NCBI GenBank assembly: GCA_018398765.1
Contig: JAHBMJ010000178.1
Coordinates: 10,001-54,608 of the forward strand
DNA from: Chromera velia
Lineage: Eukaryota; Sar; Chromeraceae
Length of the DNA stretch: 44,608 nt
Direction of reading: 5' to 3'
Position 1 is the stretch's first letter. Each line of letters opens with the position of its first letter. Below, in pieces: positions 11,433 through 23,059 of this stretch. Below the pieces are notes generated by a model. It ran no database searches. It was not told the origin of the DNA and worked only from the letters and a program-made list of their open reading frames with translations. The translations under genes and the position numbers were made by a program.

Positions 11433-12692
11433 CTCTCTCTTCCTTCCTTCCTTCCTTCCTTCCTTCCTTCCTTCCTGTATATTTTGCGCTTCATTTCTGT
11501 TGTCGATCTTTCAGATTTATATCCGCTGGATACGAAAGACAAGAAAGTCGTAAATGAAGCGGTTCTATTTGTTGGTGTATCAGGGCGAGAGGGGGCAAAG
11601 GGAAGAAAAGCTTGTATCACAAAGGAATTCATTCGTTCATTCGTTTCTGCTGAGACTTCAGGTCTACTGCAAGGAAGTGAGGCGGAACGGAGTGAAGGAA
11701 GACGAATAGAATACTTCAGACTCACCTCGCCTCACTCCTTCCTTCCAGCCTCCAAGACCTAGATCATCTATCTCATCTGGATGCCCCTCTGCACGATAAG
11801 GGGCGCTGCTCTTAGAGAAAAATCAAACGGAAAAGCAAGCACGGAAATACTGTCCGGATCAGGACGAAGGATGAATCCTGGACGAAGCCGTCTCTTAAGA
11901 GCCGGTCGTCTGAGAGCTCACTTTTGGATTCTGCCGAGCCTCTGAAAGACTCCACTCGTGTGCGACCAAACAGCAGAAGTTTTCTGTGCGTTCAGTGCTC
12001 TCGACGACTTCATCAGTGCACCAGTGGCATCCAGTGGCAACATATGAATTTATAAGGATTTGTTGTTCTCTCGATCGAATTTCATGCAGTCGCGGTCACC
12101 ATGTTAATTGAGCCTGACGAATTTGTCAACGTAGATAAGTGCCCCCCAAACATTCTGCGCTGCGGCCGGGCGTTTAATTCAATGGCTTTCCGGGGCCGCG
12201 GCCAAATTTCGCGTGCATGACGCAGTGCGAAGTCTGCATGCGCGCGCACGATGCGCGCACGGGACAAAATTCTCAAATCCACGCATTGCACTTGAGATTT
12301 TGCAAGCCATTCATTCAGGAGACTTGGAATCCATCGATTGAAACTTGGGGGAACACTCTTTCCTCACAGTCGACATGCACGATTGGTGCATGGAAGAAGG
12401 GAGCTCTTTTTTCGGCAGTAGAAGCTAGAGGTCGGGTGTCGTGACAGCGTCAAAGAATTTTGCGACCTTCGAAACAAGCAAAAAAATCAGACTGAGTAGT
12501 CAGAAATTGAATTGGGATTACCGGAGTTTTGTTTGTTTGGGGAATCGTTGTGTGATCAGGAGCGTGTCTGGAGGGTTCTATTCCTCAAAGAATAAATAAA
12601 GAAAGCCACGAAGAGAAAAAGCGTTATCCGTTTTGTAAGTAACCATCTCACAGAAGACGTTTACGCTTTTTCTTGCCCCAACAAAGAAAAAG
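11037..12692. promoter_or_regulatory. Divergent intergenic region, likely promoters
   Basis: It lies between the start of the reverse-strand coiled-coil gene (11036) and the forward ORF at 12693. It contains a pyrimidine microsatellite (11294-11476) and a GC-rich segment around 12130-12260 with TAAGTGCCCCC at 12136-12146 and TTCCGGGGCC at 12188-12197. The same two words occur in the same order in the other divergent gap, at 27452 and 27482. A promoter role is inferred from position only; no TATA box was identified. Confidence 0.3.
11294..11476. repeat. CTTT/CCTT pyrimidine microsatellite
   Basis: About 180 bases of (CTTT)n, (CCTT)n and a short (CT)n on +, the same family of repeat as 1920-3130 and 39218-39552 but outside any recognised intron. 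Confidence 0.95.
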
Positions 12693-13693
12693 ATGTCATC
12701 GGCTCCTCCAATTTCTCCTGAGAAGGTCCCTGAGGCCAGGGTGAATTCTCTCCCTGTCCGTGCTGACTCTGAAGAGGTGGTGTGTCAGTGTGGTCGCTGT
12801 CTGGCTGTGAAGGATCCATTCCAACCGCTTGTCCCGATGAAACCTGCAGCGCCCGAAGAATCCCAACATCAGCAGAACGTCTCTCCGACCTGTGCCCTTG
12901 CACAGACGCAAGTGGTCTCTTTGGTCACGCAGAGAGAATTCGTTCTGGGTTCAGTAGAAAACTCACACTTTCTCAACAATCGTCAAAGGAAGCTGAGCGC
13001 ACGGCAGAGAATGCCTCCGGAAGGCCAAAGAACAAATGCCTCGCGCCGCCAGCGTCTGGAAGCGATGCGCGCCACCCTGCCTTTCCTTCTTCACATCTCC
13101 TACGCAGAAGGAGAAATGGAACAGCAAAATCCCAACACCCTCGCAGTCCCCCAGGGTGTACCTATGGCCCCCCGCCCTTCCATCCTTTCGCCACCCGCAT
13201 TTCCTCGGGAGGTGGAAGGAGGAGCTCGGTCTCCGTTTCCGTCTGCTGCAGGCGGTTTCGCCAACACAATTCTGCGGCCGGTGGAATCGACCTGCATGCC
13301 CGAGTCGGCGTCTTCCCGGACAGACGCCTCTGCCTGGACACCCCTCAGTGAGTCCACCCCCCTCCCGGCTCGTTTCCCTTCTACATGCACCCTGGAGTTT
13401 TTCCTTTGTGGGTAAAGGCGTCAAAGTCTCTTTTTTCTTCTTTCCCTTCTTCCGTCCTCTCTGCCCTGTGTGCCACCCTGTGAGATTCCTCGAGAGAACT
13501 AGGCAAGGATGAGAAAGTGCGTTTTCAACACCGAACAAATAAGATGCCGCGAATTTTCGCTCAAAGAACTTGTCCAAAAGAACAGGCGGTATTCTTCCTG
13601 AAATGATGAAGTTGTGTTGTCCTCTCACCCCTGCGTGCAACTGCCATGAAACCTCTCCTGCCTGCAGGTGCCGAGTCACTGGACGAGAATTGA
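12693..13693 (+). CDS. Hypothetical protein, uncertain model
   Basis: An ATG at 12693 opens a frame of 240 codons to 13415. A better model may stop exon 1 at 13347, where a consensus donor (CA|GTGAGT) occurs, and splice in phase to 13668 after a CCTGCAG acceptor, ending SAESLDEN at 13693 (about 226 residues). The protein is Pro/Ser/Arg/Gln-rich with no domain I recognise; the only landmarks are a CQCGRC patch near residue 30 and a basic patch (NNRQRKLSARQR) around residue 95. Competing frames on both strands are also open here, so coding status is not secure. It lies head-to-head with the reverse-strand coiled-coil gene. Confidence 0.4.
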
Positions 13694-16600
13694 GGCAAGC
13701 ACACGAAAGGCAAGGGAGGGAAAGGAATGTGTGTTCTCGTTCTAACAAAATCTAGAGAGAGGCGGAGGGACGGATGAAAAAAAAACGAACGTCGGTTGAG
13801 ATACGAAGTTGTGACTGAAAGAGTGAGGGTGGGAGCGGACGGATGTGTTGGGAGAGTGCAGGCAGGGCTAGAGGAAACCCCATAAGATTTGCCTGGCCGC
13901 GGTTTTGCTCTCTTTCCCACTCACTGGCTCGCTCGTGCTCTCGCTCGCTGGCAAATAAACGCGATCGTTGTCTCAACTACCTTCCTCCTTTCGTCATCTC
14001 CACCATAAACGTCGTTCCTCTGTAATCATTCCACGCTTCCCTGCAACAAAAAAAGAGAATTTTGGAGGCAAAGAGATGAAGCGGTCACGTACAACAGACA
14101 GAATAAAGGAATTGATTTCATCCGTCCGTGTGCAGTTGCATTGCGCTAGCCGACCTCTGTTCGCTTAGAAGAGACTTGCAGGGAGGGTGAATGTGAATGA
14201 GAGATGGGGGGTGCTTTCAGTAAGGCGCGCGTGTGCGAATGTAAAGGCCGCCTGTGGGAAGCAGTTGGGGGTCTGTCTGTATATCTGTATGCTTTTGCAT
14301 TACTGCTTTCTCTGACTTTTCGCTTTTCGAAGGATGCGGGAAGGAAGGATCGGCAAAGCAGCCGTGGATGGATGGGATGAATGTGAATCAACGTGCATAG
14401 ATGGCACTGAATGCTTAATGGAACGTCTGTCTGTCTCTCTGTGTATCGGGGAAAGAAGGAAGTTCTTCTGCCATCTGTTTCCGGGAGGAAAGACAGGCAA
14501 GGCAAGGAATGAAGGAAATGACAATGAATGAATGAATGTGAGATCTTACCTGAGCTTCTTTTGAGAGGTGCGCGAACTGTGTTTCGCTTTTTTTGAGGTG
14601 GTATTTTTTGCTTTTTTTTTGTTTTGTTGTTGCGACGTGTCGTTTTGGCTTAGGCCAAGGCAGGGGTGTGTAGATCTGTTCAAACGAAGAAAAACAACAG
14701 CCGGAATGTTGAAATAAGTTTGTCTGTTCGAGCCTCCAATGCGGAGCGGTAATGTGGGAGGAGGGAGGGGAGGTGGTGCTGTGCCCCTATGTAGCAGTAG
14801 TGGCCGGACTTACTTTTTGTTTCACTGAATGGATGGTCGTGTTGCGGCGCTGTAATTTTGTCAAGGGACAAGCAGACCTGTCTGCCTGCCCTGCTTCAAT
14901 GTCTGGCTGAAGATCGAAGAATTGAATGATTAAGTGAATGAATGGATGGATGGATGAATGAGCAGAGGAATGTATGAGGAATGTCAAGTGAAGGCAGTGA
15001 GGGTGTAGAAGCGAATGACGGATGATCGACTGAATGCCAGATAGGCATTCAAACAGGGATGCCGGCCGTCGAGTTTGTTGTTGGTGGCTTTTGTCTTCTG
15101 GATCCTCTCTCTCTCTTCCTTTCGTCTTCTTATGATGCGTGTGTGCGTGCGCATGTGTGAATGAAAAAGGAGAGAAGAGGTGAGAGAGAAACCACGGCTG
15201 TCTATCGAAAGAGACTTTTCTGTCAGCTCGGCCTCATCCCGTAAGGGACGAAAGAAGAAAGCGAAGCGGAGGTCTTTTCCTACTCCCCCTTTCTTTCTAA
15301 ACCGCAGGCAGGCAGGCAGTCATATCTCTTTTTGGTACGGAAAATCTTTTAGAGACGACCTGAAGAGGAAGGGAATGGAGGGGTGGGAAACTTACGAGTA
15401 AAAGGAAAGAGGGAAGAATGAAACCGACAGAACAACTACCTGCATTTCTGCCTGTCTTGTCTTGTCTACGTATGCAGAGAGACCCTCCCAGTGGATAACC
15501 GACCACATCTGTCAGACTCGACTTCTTCCGACTTCTTCTGCTGCAACCAAGATGGTTGTCTGCCTTTTCTGTCTACTGTTTTCTTTTCTTTTCTCTCCTC
15601 TTCTTTCCTCTTCTCTTGAATATTCCGATTCCTTCCATTTGCTTGTCGTAAGGCTTCAGCAGGAAGTCACTTAGGCTTCGGCCGCTTGCGTTGTCTGCTC
15701 GTCTCATTGTTGTTTGGAGGGCGCTGTCTCTATTCTTGCGTCCAATGAATTTGTCCACTGATTCCGTTCATGGTCTCGTGTCTGATGAGTGACTGGCCGG
15801 ATGCACAATGGATGGTTGTTTTGTTTGGGCAAGTCGGGGGGGGGAAAGAGAGGGAAGAGAGGGAAAGAGAGGGAAGGGAGTGTGTGTGTGTGTGTCTCTC
15901 GGGGAACTGAAGTCTTGAGACCCAACGTGCCCCACTCAATGAGAGCATCGTGCCTCACCAATTGAGAGTATCCCACTCGCTCCGTCTGTCTCGTGTGAAT
16001 GATCAAAGGAAGGAAGGAAGGAAGGAAGGAAAGAAGATAACAACATCCAATCATCATGATCGGCCATGGCCTGTACGCCCCGGATCAGAGGGAAAGAAAT
16101 TCCATTAGACACCAAACTGAAAGGAAAGGAAAAAACAACAACCCACTGTGTGTCCAAACGCCATCGTCTTTCTTCGGTTCGCCCTTCCTTGCTTGCTTTC
16201 TTCGCACTTTTCCATTCCGTCTCCATCTGGTTCCTCTCTCTTCCCTCCCACCTAGCCCCTCCTCCCCCTTTGCTTACGACGATCGTTGAAAAAGGACAGT
16301 TTTTTGCCCTCCCAAAGGAAGCAAGTGGATTGGTTCGTCGGGTAGGATCTGAGTGACTGCGTTGCAGCAGTGTTTAGCCCGTCCAGCCTGAGAACTTCAA
16401 GAAGAGGCGAAAGAACAGTCAGAAGCCTTATTATCTTTCTGATATGTGCAAAATGAAGGGTCAAAGCATGGGAGAGAGGGTTGAGGGTTAGAGATTCCTC
16501 TCTTCGCACGCAAACGAACACGCAGACAGATAAGCGGACTAATGGATCAAAAAGGCGACACCCAGGCAAGGAAGCAAGCAATAATGAAGAGAGCGGGGTG

Positions 16601-16815
16601 ATGATGGTCACGTCACTCAATGTCGAGACACAGCTGGGGTGGGGGACTTAAAGGGCTTTTTCGTTTTTCATTTCATTTCTTGCATGTTGCGACTCCCGTC
16701 GAGTTTGCTCCTTTCCTCGCGTCCTTCCTTCATTTGCATTCGCATTCCGCTCCGCCCCCCTCCTTCTCAGTCTTCTCGACCGCATTCCGCCTGAGCGTTC
16801 CCCCCCCCCCCCCCC

Positions 16816-16894
16816 NNNNNNNNNNNNNNNNNNNNNNNNNNNNNNNNNNNNNNNNNNNNNNNNNNNNNNNNNNNNNNNNNNNNNNNNNNNNNNN
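16816..16894. other. Assembly gap (79 N) after a poly-C run
   Basis: Seventy-nine N bases follow a run of about 16 C. The poly-C tract probably stopped sequencing or assembly. Any reading frame drawn across it is unreliable. Confidence 0.99.
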
Positions 16895-17039
16895 TTCTCT
16901 CTCTCTCCCCTCTCTGTCCCTTTGTGCCGGGGTCTGTTTGGGGCTCCGGTACGCCACCAGCCGCTTTCTTTCTCTTCCTGCTTCTTTCTTAAAGAACTGG
17001 TTTTGAGTGTTGGCGGGCAGGGGAGGGAGGGAGGGGGGG

Positions 17040-17041
<2 letters not shown>

Positions 17042-17071
<30 letters not shown>
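17042..17071. repeat. (GT)15 microsatellite
   Basis: A pure GT run in the gene-poor region, preceded by a G-rich stretch. Confidence 0.95.
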
Positions 17072-17075
<4 letters not shown>

Positions 17076-18031
17076 ATGAGAGCGGTGCAGTTTTCTTGGT
17101 CGATTCATCTTGCAGCTTTTCTCATAAGTCGATTGCAGTGAGATTGATTACCAAGCATGTCCCCTTCATACATGTATCAGGGCCCGAATCAGGGCTGCAT
17201 CGTCTCTTTTGCTCGGAGAGGGAACGACGCCCACCGGAACAAACACGCAAGTGTCCAACGAGCGCTGCCTGCGATTTTCCCTCACGGACCCGTTCAACAG
17301 TCACAGATTCATTCCAAGAAGGAGGCATGCAGCCAGCATTGAAGCACTCGATGTAAGCACAGAGAAAAAGAACGGCGTTCATTTCCATCAAGAGAGAGGT
17401 GCGTGACTTCAGGTGATGAAGAATGTGATCTCCTTCCTTCGATCCCCAATTGCATGATCGATCGACGCTCTCTCTCTCTCTGACAGGATAGTTCAATGCT
17501 GCAAGCGGTGGCGATTCGATGGCTTTGTACGCGTCGGATCGAGTTCGGACTCAAAAGGAAAGAGGAGTGAAATGAAAGTCGGCATGCAGGGGGCTGTAGT
17601 GCATGCAGCGTATCGGATGCAGCCGGTCTCTCTTCGGACTCTTATGCAGAGCGACCACCAGGCCCTTGTGGTTGGTTAAGCAGAAGAGTTCAGAAACCTG
17701 CGATCTCGAGCGGCAAGTGCATGCATGCGCAGGAAGTGGGCACTGTCTGTTCCGCGCGCTGTAGGTCACTATTACGACTCACTAAGGCCCGAAAGTGATG
17801 CCCCACGCTATGACGCACAACTTCAGAAGCAGACTAAGAGACTCACCATCTGATCATCATTATACGTCATGCATCGCCATCTTCCGAGTCTAGCATTTGG
17901 CGGTAAGTCGCCGGCAACGCATAAATCCGAGTCGGAGGCTAGGTCGGAGGCAATTTGGTTTTTAAAGCTATACTACTAAAAGTGCTAGTAAAGGTGTTTA
18001 TAGTTTAATTATTTGTCTAGGATGAAGTTCA

Positions 18032-18039
18032 ATTAATTC
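18032..18039. repeat. Target-site duplication, left copy, outer element
   Basis: ATTAATTC directly left of the outer element, identical to 19122-19129 on its right. Confidence 0.8.
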
Positions 18040-18049
18040 AACCTCCCTG

Positions 18050-18057
18050 AACCTAAG
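18050..18057. repeat. Target-site duplication, left copy, inner element
   Basis: AACCTAAG, identical to 18894-18901 on the other side of the inner element. The target lies inside the left terminal repeat of the outer element. Confidence 0.9.
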
Positions 18058-18893
18058 TAGGGCTCGGAAAAGGTTCATTAAGAAAAGGTTCAAATCTGAA
18101 AAAGTGAACCTGTTGAACCTGTTTTGAACCTGTTGAACCTGTTTTGGAGGCCAGACGCGCGGCCACTGGTACAAGGCCGGCCAGGCCCGCGCCGCCCGCG
18201 GCCCATATAGGTGAAATAAGGAGCCGAAGCCGCGCGCACAGCAACTGTCCCTAGCCGGTTCAATCTATTGTGTTGGACAAACGTATGTCAGCATATGTCA
18301 GCATCATATATCAGCATGAAAACTCATGCTGACGGTTGCAGAAGTGAAGAAGTATACGTGACTTACCAAGTTTTCCACTTGCAAGGCCCCACATCAAAAT
18401 GGACAGTCTCTACTGAAGGAATGAGGAAGTATAGAGTTTCTTTGACAGTAGTCTGCACGACAGTGTAATTGACAATGTCTTTTTGGAGGGGCTGCTTCAG
18501 ACTCGTGCCGGCAGCAGTCCCTCTGCTTGCTTCTGCTACTGCCATCTCCGGATCTTTTTTTTGATTGATACGATCATATAAATTTAATTATGACATTTTC
18601 TAATTTTTTCAGGCTTTTTTGATTACTAATTTTCGATTATAAACAGTGAATAACTTGAGACTAGCACCTAATATGAGCGTAAATATTGATTTAAACTATT
18701 TAAAAACACTACTAAGGCATAGATTCTATAATAAAACGTTTTAAAAATGCATTAAAGCCTAATCTAAAGGCATAAAATAACATGAAAAAATGAGGTTTCT
18801 ATTAATTAAAAGTGAACCTGTTTTTGAACCTGTTTTTGAACCTGATTCAGGTTCATTACTTCGAAGTGAACCTTGAACCTTTTCCTAACACTA
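18058..18893. mobile_element. Inner non-autonomous hAT element, 836 bp
   Basis: The terminal inverted repeats match at 17 of 20 bases: left TAGGGCTCGGAAAAGGTTCA, right (complemented) TAGTGTTAGGAAAAGGTTCA. They fit the hAT end consensus (C/T)A(A/G)NG, and an exact 8-bp target duplication (AACCTAAG) flanks the element, also as for hAT. Near both ends are arrays of GAACCTGTT words (about 18108-18145 and 18811-18845), likely transposase-binding repeats. The interior has a GC-rich core (about 18145-18240) inside AT-rich sequence and no transposase frame, so it must have been moved by a transposase encoded elsewhere. Confidence 0.9.
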
Positions 18894-18901
18894 AACCTAA
18901 G
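18894..18901. repeat. Target-site duplication, right copy, inner element
   Basis: AACCTAAG, exact match to 18050-18057. Confidence 0.9.
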
Positions 18902-18930
18902 TGCCACCTGAAAAAATATAATCAAGATCA

Positions 18931-19098
18931 TCTTTATCTGCGGCATCTTTTTTCAAGAGACCGTCCACGCCTGCGGCGTAGACGGTCAAGACACCGTCCA
19001 GATATGCGGCTTTAGCTTTCAAGACACCATATATAAATGATCCACGCCTACGGCACGGACTTTCAAGCTTATCCAAAAATGCGGCTTGAACTTTCAAG
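18931..19098. repeat. Five degenerate copies of a 33-bp repeat inside the outer element
   Basis: Copies begin at 18931, 18964, 18997, 19041 and 19072. Each carries TCC..(A/C)..TGCGGC..TTCAAG at the same spacing; 11 extra bases follow the third copy. On the reverse strand the 33-bp unit would translate to an 11-residue repeat of the type LKxxAAxxDGV. There is no ATG, so I do not call a gene. Confidence 0.75.
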
Positions 19099-19121
19099 TG
19101 GTAGTTAGGTTTAGGGAGGTT

Positions 19122-19129
19122 ATTAATTC
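19122..19129. repeat. Target-site duplication, right copy, outer element
   Basis: ATTAATTC, exact match to 18032-18039. Confidence 0.8.
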
Positions 19130-21041
19130 TATTCAACTCAATAACTTAAAATTATATAATTATGATTAAATTACTTTGGATGCTCTTTTTCATACAAATT
19201 TGGCCACCGGCCTTATGCAAGGGTAGCGAGCTTGCGCATGAGTGACTGTGATGGTTACCTCTCATTGAGAAGTTGTTTACACTATCAATGCTTGCTGTGC
19301 TGTTATATTATAACTTAGTATGTGGTAATTTAAGAGGGATTGAGGAGAGAGCCACGTACAAATTTTAAGGAGATTAAAGTTTATAGAGACGGGCGAAAGG
19401 TGTGAAAGGCCTATAAACATCTAGAATTTTCCACGAATGATGAATGCATGGACAGTCTTTTACTACGACTTTTAGAAAGCCACAGGGAAACACACTGGCA
19501 ATAAATCTTCCCGCTTATTGGTTTTCTCCCCTAGTTTCTCCCAGGCAGGTCTCCGGCATATGCGGCTCTTTGCTCTTTGTTTCATGTTATCTAGGATGTT
19601 GTTTGCTTGCACTCTCACCGGAAGTTGGTCCTAAACTCTTGTATCGAAAGTAGTACGTACAATGAGGGAGGACACTGAATTCAGGAAAGCGACGCAGTCG
19701 GACGGACAGACGGTCGTGCAGTCTCCACCGAGAGTGCTCTTCATCTTTCTGTCTGTCCGTCTTCGTTTGTTCCCCCCTCCTTCCTTCATCGGACAAGCTT
19801 AAAAGCGACCCAAGGAGACCCCTTAAAAGTGGTCTCGTGTCTCTCCGCGCTACGTCCCTCCATCGATAAAAAATATGTAGAAGACAAGCACACGCTGACA
19901 ATCCGGACATGCGGACACACGCTGCACAAAACAAAAAAGGGACTGCCGTACAGCGACAGGAAGGAAGAACACATCAAAAGAAAGAAAGAGAACGATTGAT
20001 TTTCAATGAAATCAATACAGTTCATCCATGTCCCAATTTGTCCCTTCACTCGCTCGGCAAGCAGGCAGCGACACCTGTCTACTCAGAGAAACGCCCCGCT
20101 TCCTCTGTTGCTTGCCGAATGTGTTTCTTTCTGTCTTTACATACATACAACCTGAAAAGAATCAAACAAAACACCCCCAGGCCCCCCCCCCCTGAGGGTG
20201 TCTTTCTTTTCGACTGCTCTTCTCTCAAGTCGGGCGCTTTGCTCCCCTTTCTTCTTTTTCAATTCACTATTCCCGTACCCAGACGCGGTTGTTAAAAGCG
20301 ATCCGGGAGGGAACTCTGTCTTTAAAAGGTGCATGATCGGATGGATCTGTCTAGACGTGCATAATTGCCAAAACACAATAACGAAAGCAATGAGACAAAT
20401 GTCTGTGCTCTCGTCAACGGGAGCCAGACAGGCAGCGAGAGGAATGGATGATCACTGGAGGGAGGGAGGGAGGGAGGCAAGGAGCTTCAAATCTCCATAA
20501 GCACACACGCAGAGACAGAGGCATGGTATGCACAGAGAGCGAGAGAGGTATGCACACAGATCGAGGCATGCATCCATCCATACACAAACAAACAAAGCGA
20601 CTCACTCGACCACTGACAGGTCGAGCGGAGCTGGCAGCCGCTCAAATGGAATGCATTGGGAGCTAGGGAGAGCCTAGTCTTTCTGAGACTCCCCTCTCAA
20701 GCTGGCCTCTCCCCCTCCCTCCAAGGCACATGCCCGCCCTTTCCTTCCGCCCACACACGCAAGCAAGCACACCGTCACGTATGCACACGCCCACTCTTTC
20801 GGAACATTCAAAGCATCAAACAAGAGATGGAAGCAGGGAGGGAGGGGAGAGAAGGACCGAATCGTTTGATCAAAGGCGAAGAGGGAGAAGAGACCCAATG
20901 TCAGTCGCAATGGGTGGGAAAAAAGAACAAAACGGTTGATTGTGTGAATATGCATGCGCTTCTTTCTCTTTTCCTCGCCCAAACAGACAAGGCTGTTTTT
21001 GTGGGTGACTGATCGATCAACTTTTCTTTCTTTCCTGACGA

Positions 21042-21172
21042 ACAGACAGACAGACAGACAGACAGAGACAGACAGACAGACAGACAGACACAGACAAGAC
21101 AGACAGACTATATGTTTCTTCTTCTCCCTTCTTTTCAGACAGACAGACAGACACACACAGACAGACAGACAA
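21042..21172. repeat. (CAGA)n tetranucleotide repeat
   Basis: Two blocks of CAGA repeat (21042-21108 and 21138-21171) separated by a short pyrimidine spacer. Confidence 0.9.
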
Positions 21173-23005
21173 CGTCCTCTTTCTGTCGGTGGACTATTCA
21201 ATCATTCTCTCGATTGGATGTTCTCGAAGGCACGCAAGGAAGCAAGGAAGGAAGAAAGAAAGAAATCGACCATGAAACAGGCCGGGTTCTTCGTGTTTTT
21301 TTCATCTAGAAAGAAATGAATCAATGAATAACTATAGCCGCCGGAGCCTAGCTCCTGGCAGTCCATGTTCATGCAGTTCATGCGAATATGATGAAAAGAA
21401 GGAAACTGGAGTAAAGACACAGACAGGCGGACAGACAGATGACGTACGCACAAAACCAAAGACAAGACAAAGTGGCCAGACGACGACGCGAGTGTTGCAA
21501 GGGCGGCTGACGTTCTTTCAATGAACCAACGAAGCAGGTCGAACGATGCACGTTGGAGGATTGAAGAAATTTTCGGTCAATTCGGCCGTCTCGATCGATC
21601 CAGACAAAAAGACAGCGACTGAGTGGTGAGTCATGCAAAAGGAAAGCAAACTGTCAGAGAGACACCCCCCCTCCAACCGATAGACAGGACGAAGAAATCC
21701 TCCCTCTTCCATCGATCAACTGTTGCTTTTCTTTTCTACAAGTGCGTGTAAAAATGCACGGAGAACCTTCTCGATCTAGGACACTTCCCCTTTGTCTCTT
21801 CACAACATTCTGCGCCCTAGCTCGGCCGTCGCTCTCCTTCTGTCTCTTTTCGATGGATGACATCCTCAGACGCATGCAGTTAAAAGCTCTGTCTTAAAAC
21901 CAAGGTCAGTCTACCTGTGCATGCATAGTTGATCTTAAAAACATAAGAGTACAGGAAGGAAAAAAGAGCAGCTCTCGCGACCTCAAGCACTCTCTCTGAC
22001 TGAAAAACAGTTTGACGAGAAAAAGAAATTGGAAACCTGCATGCCTGCAATCAGTCACTGCACATACACACACGAAGAAAGAAAGGAACCACAGCATTCG
22101 GTGGGATGTCAGGGTGACTCCCGCCCTTTTCCTCTGCTGTCCTCCCGGTTTTACCTCCTTTTTTTTCGGTCTCTCAGTGCCATGGTGGAGAGAGGAGGGC
22201 AGAGAGGTCGGAGAAGAAGTCAAATCCAAGACGAGCGCGGCAGACCATTTGTCTCTTTCTTTTTCGATCTCTTCTTTTTTTTTACAAAACAGACAGACGG
22301 ACCGACGGACAGACAGAAAGAAAGAAAGAAAGAATGAGAATATTTTCCTTCGGATGCAGGAGCAGTCTCTGTCTGTCTGTCTGTCTGTCTTGCTTCCTTC
22401 CTTCCTCCCTTCATTTCTGCGATGTGTTTTTCCGGTTTTTTGCCTGTCTTTCTGCATTGCCCCTCTGAGCCCGGCTGATTTTTTGCAATGCAAATAAAAG
22501 CTTTCGATCAGCTCTCCTTCCAAAGATCGATCCCTTCTAAAAAGAGGGTCGCTAAGCACAAAACAGAACAGAGGGACACACACTTGCGCCCTCAGTCTGC
22601 GGGCATAAAAACACTCTGACAACTAGAAACACAGTCCATTTTTGATTGGAGCACATTCACAGATGCGACGCACGCACACAAGAAAAGAGAAAGAAGGTCA
22701 ATCACACTCAGGAAGGGATGGCGATTCATTCTCCCCTTTTTCGCCTCCTCTTCTGGGCACACTTTGGATGCCTCTGCTCTTCCTGCGCAGACCTTCTTTC
22801 CTTCCTTCGTGTATGAATTTTGAAAACAAATTGGGGGTTTTCAACGAAACAGACGGACGGACAGAAGAGAAAAAATTCGGTCAGATGGTCAGGCTGCTCA
22901 TTGAGCTGCCCAACTCTTAAGTCAGAACAGAAGGATGAAATGGCCGAACGACAGGCAAAGAAAACCGAATGTATCAAACTGGCGATGGCCAAAGAGCAAA
23001 ATGGG

Positions 23006-23059
<54 letters not shown>
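23006..23059. repeat. (GA)n microsatellite
   Basis: Near-pure GA run of about 54 bases with one CA interruption. Confidence 0.9.

Larger units (their letters stand above)
13694..18031. other. Gene-poor region with simple repeats and a gap
   Basis: No exon could be supported on either strand. It holds ATGG- and GAATG-type tracts (about 14930-14960), GGAA/GAAGG repeats near 16006-16030, short GT runs at about 15880 and 17042, and an assembly gap. Open frames here are short and compositionally biased. Small exons cannot be excluded, because the recognised genes have exons as short as 45 bases. Confidence 0.4.
18040..19121. mobile_element. Outer miniature inverted-repeat transposon (238 bp before insertion)
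   Basis: The ends are inverted repeats of about 30 bases: left AACCTCCCTGAACCTAAG continuing after the inner insertion as TGCCACCTGAAA, right (complemented) AACCTCCCTAAACCTAACTA then CCACTTGAAA, with about 26 of 30 matching. Exact 8-bp duplications (ATTAATTC) flank it at 18032-18039 and 19122-19129. Subtracting the inner element and its duplicated site leaves 238 bp, which is MITE size, with no transposase. The 8-bp duplication fits the hAT group, though the AACCTCC end is not the usual hAT end. Its right half contains a 33-bp tandem repeat. Confidence 0.8.

Noticed and set aside
12963-13748. 261-codon reverse-strand frame opposite the hypothetical gene at 12693
   Set aside because: It is compositionally arbitrary, with no motif, and lies antisense to a frame with a better start and splice sites; it is not excluded.
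16620-17006. Frame across the assembly gap
   Set aside because: It contains 79 N bases, so continuity is an artefact.
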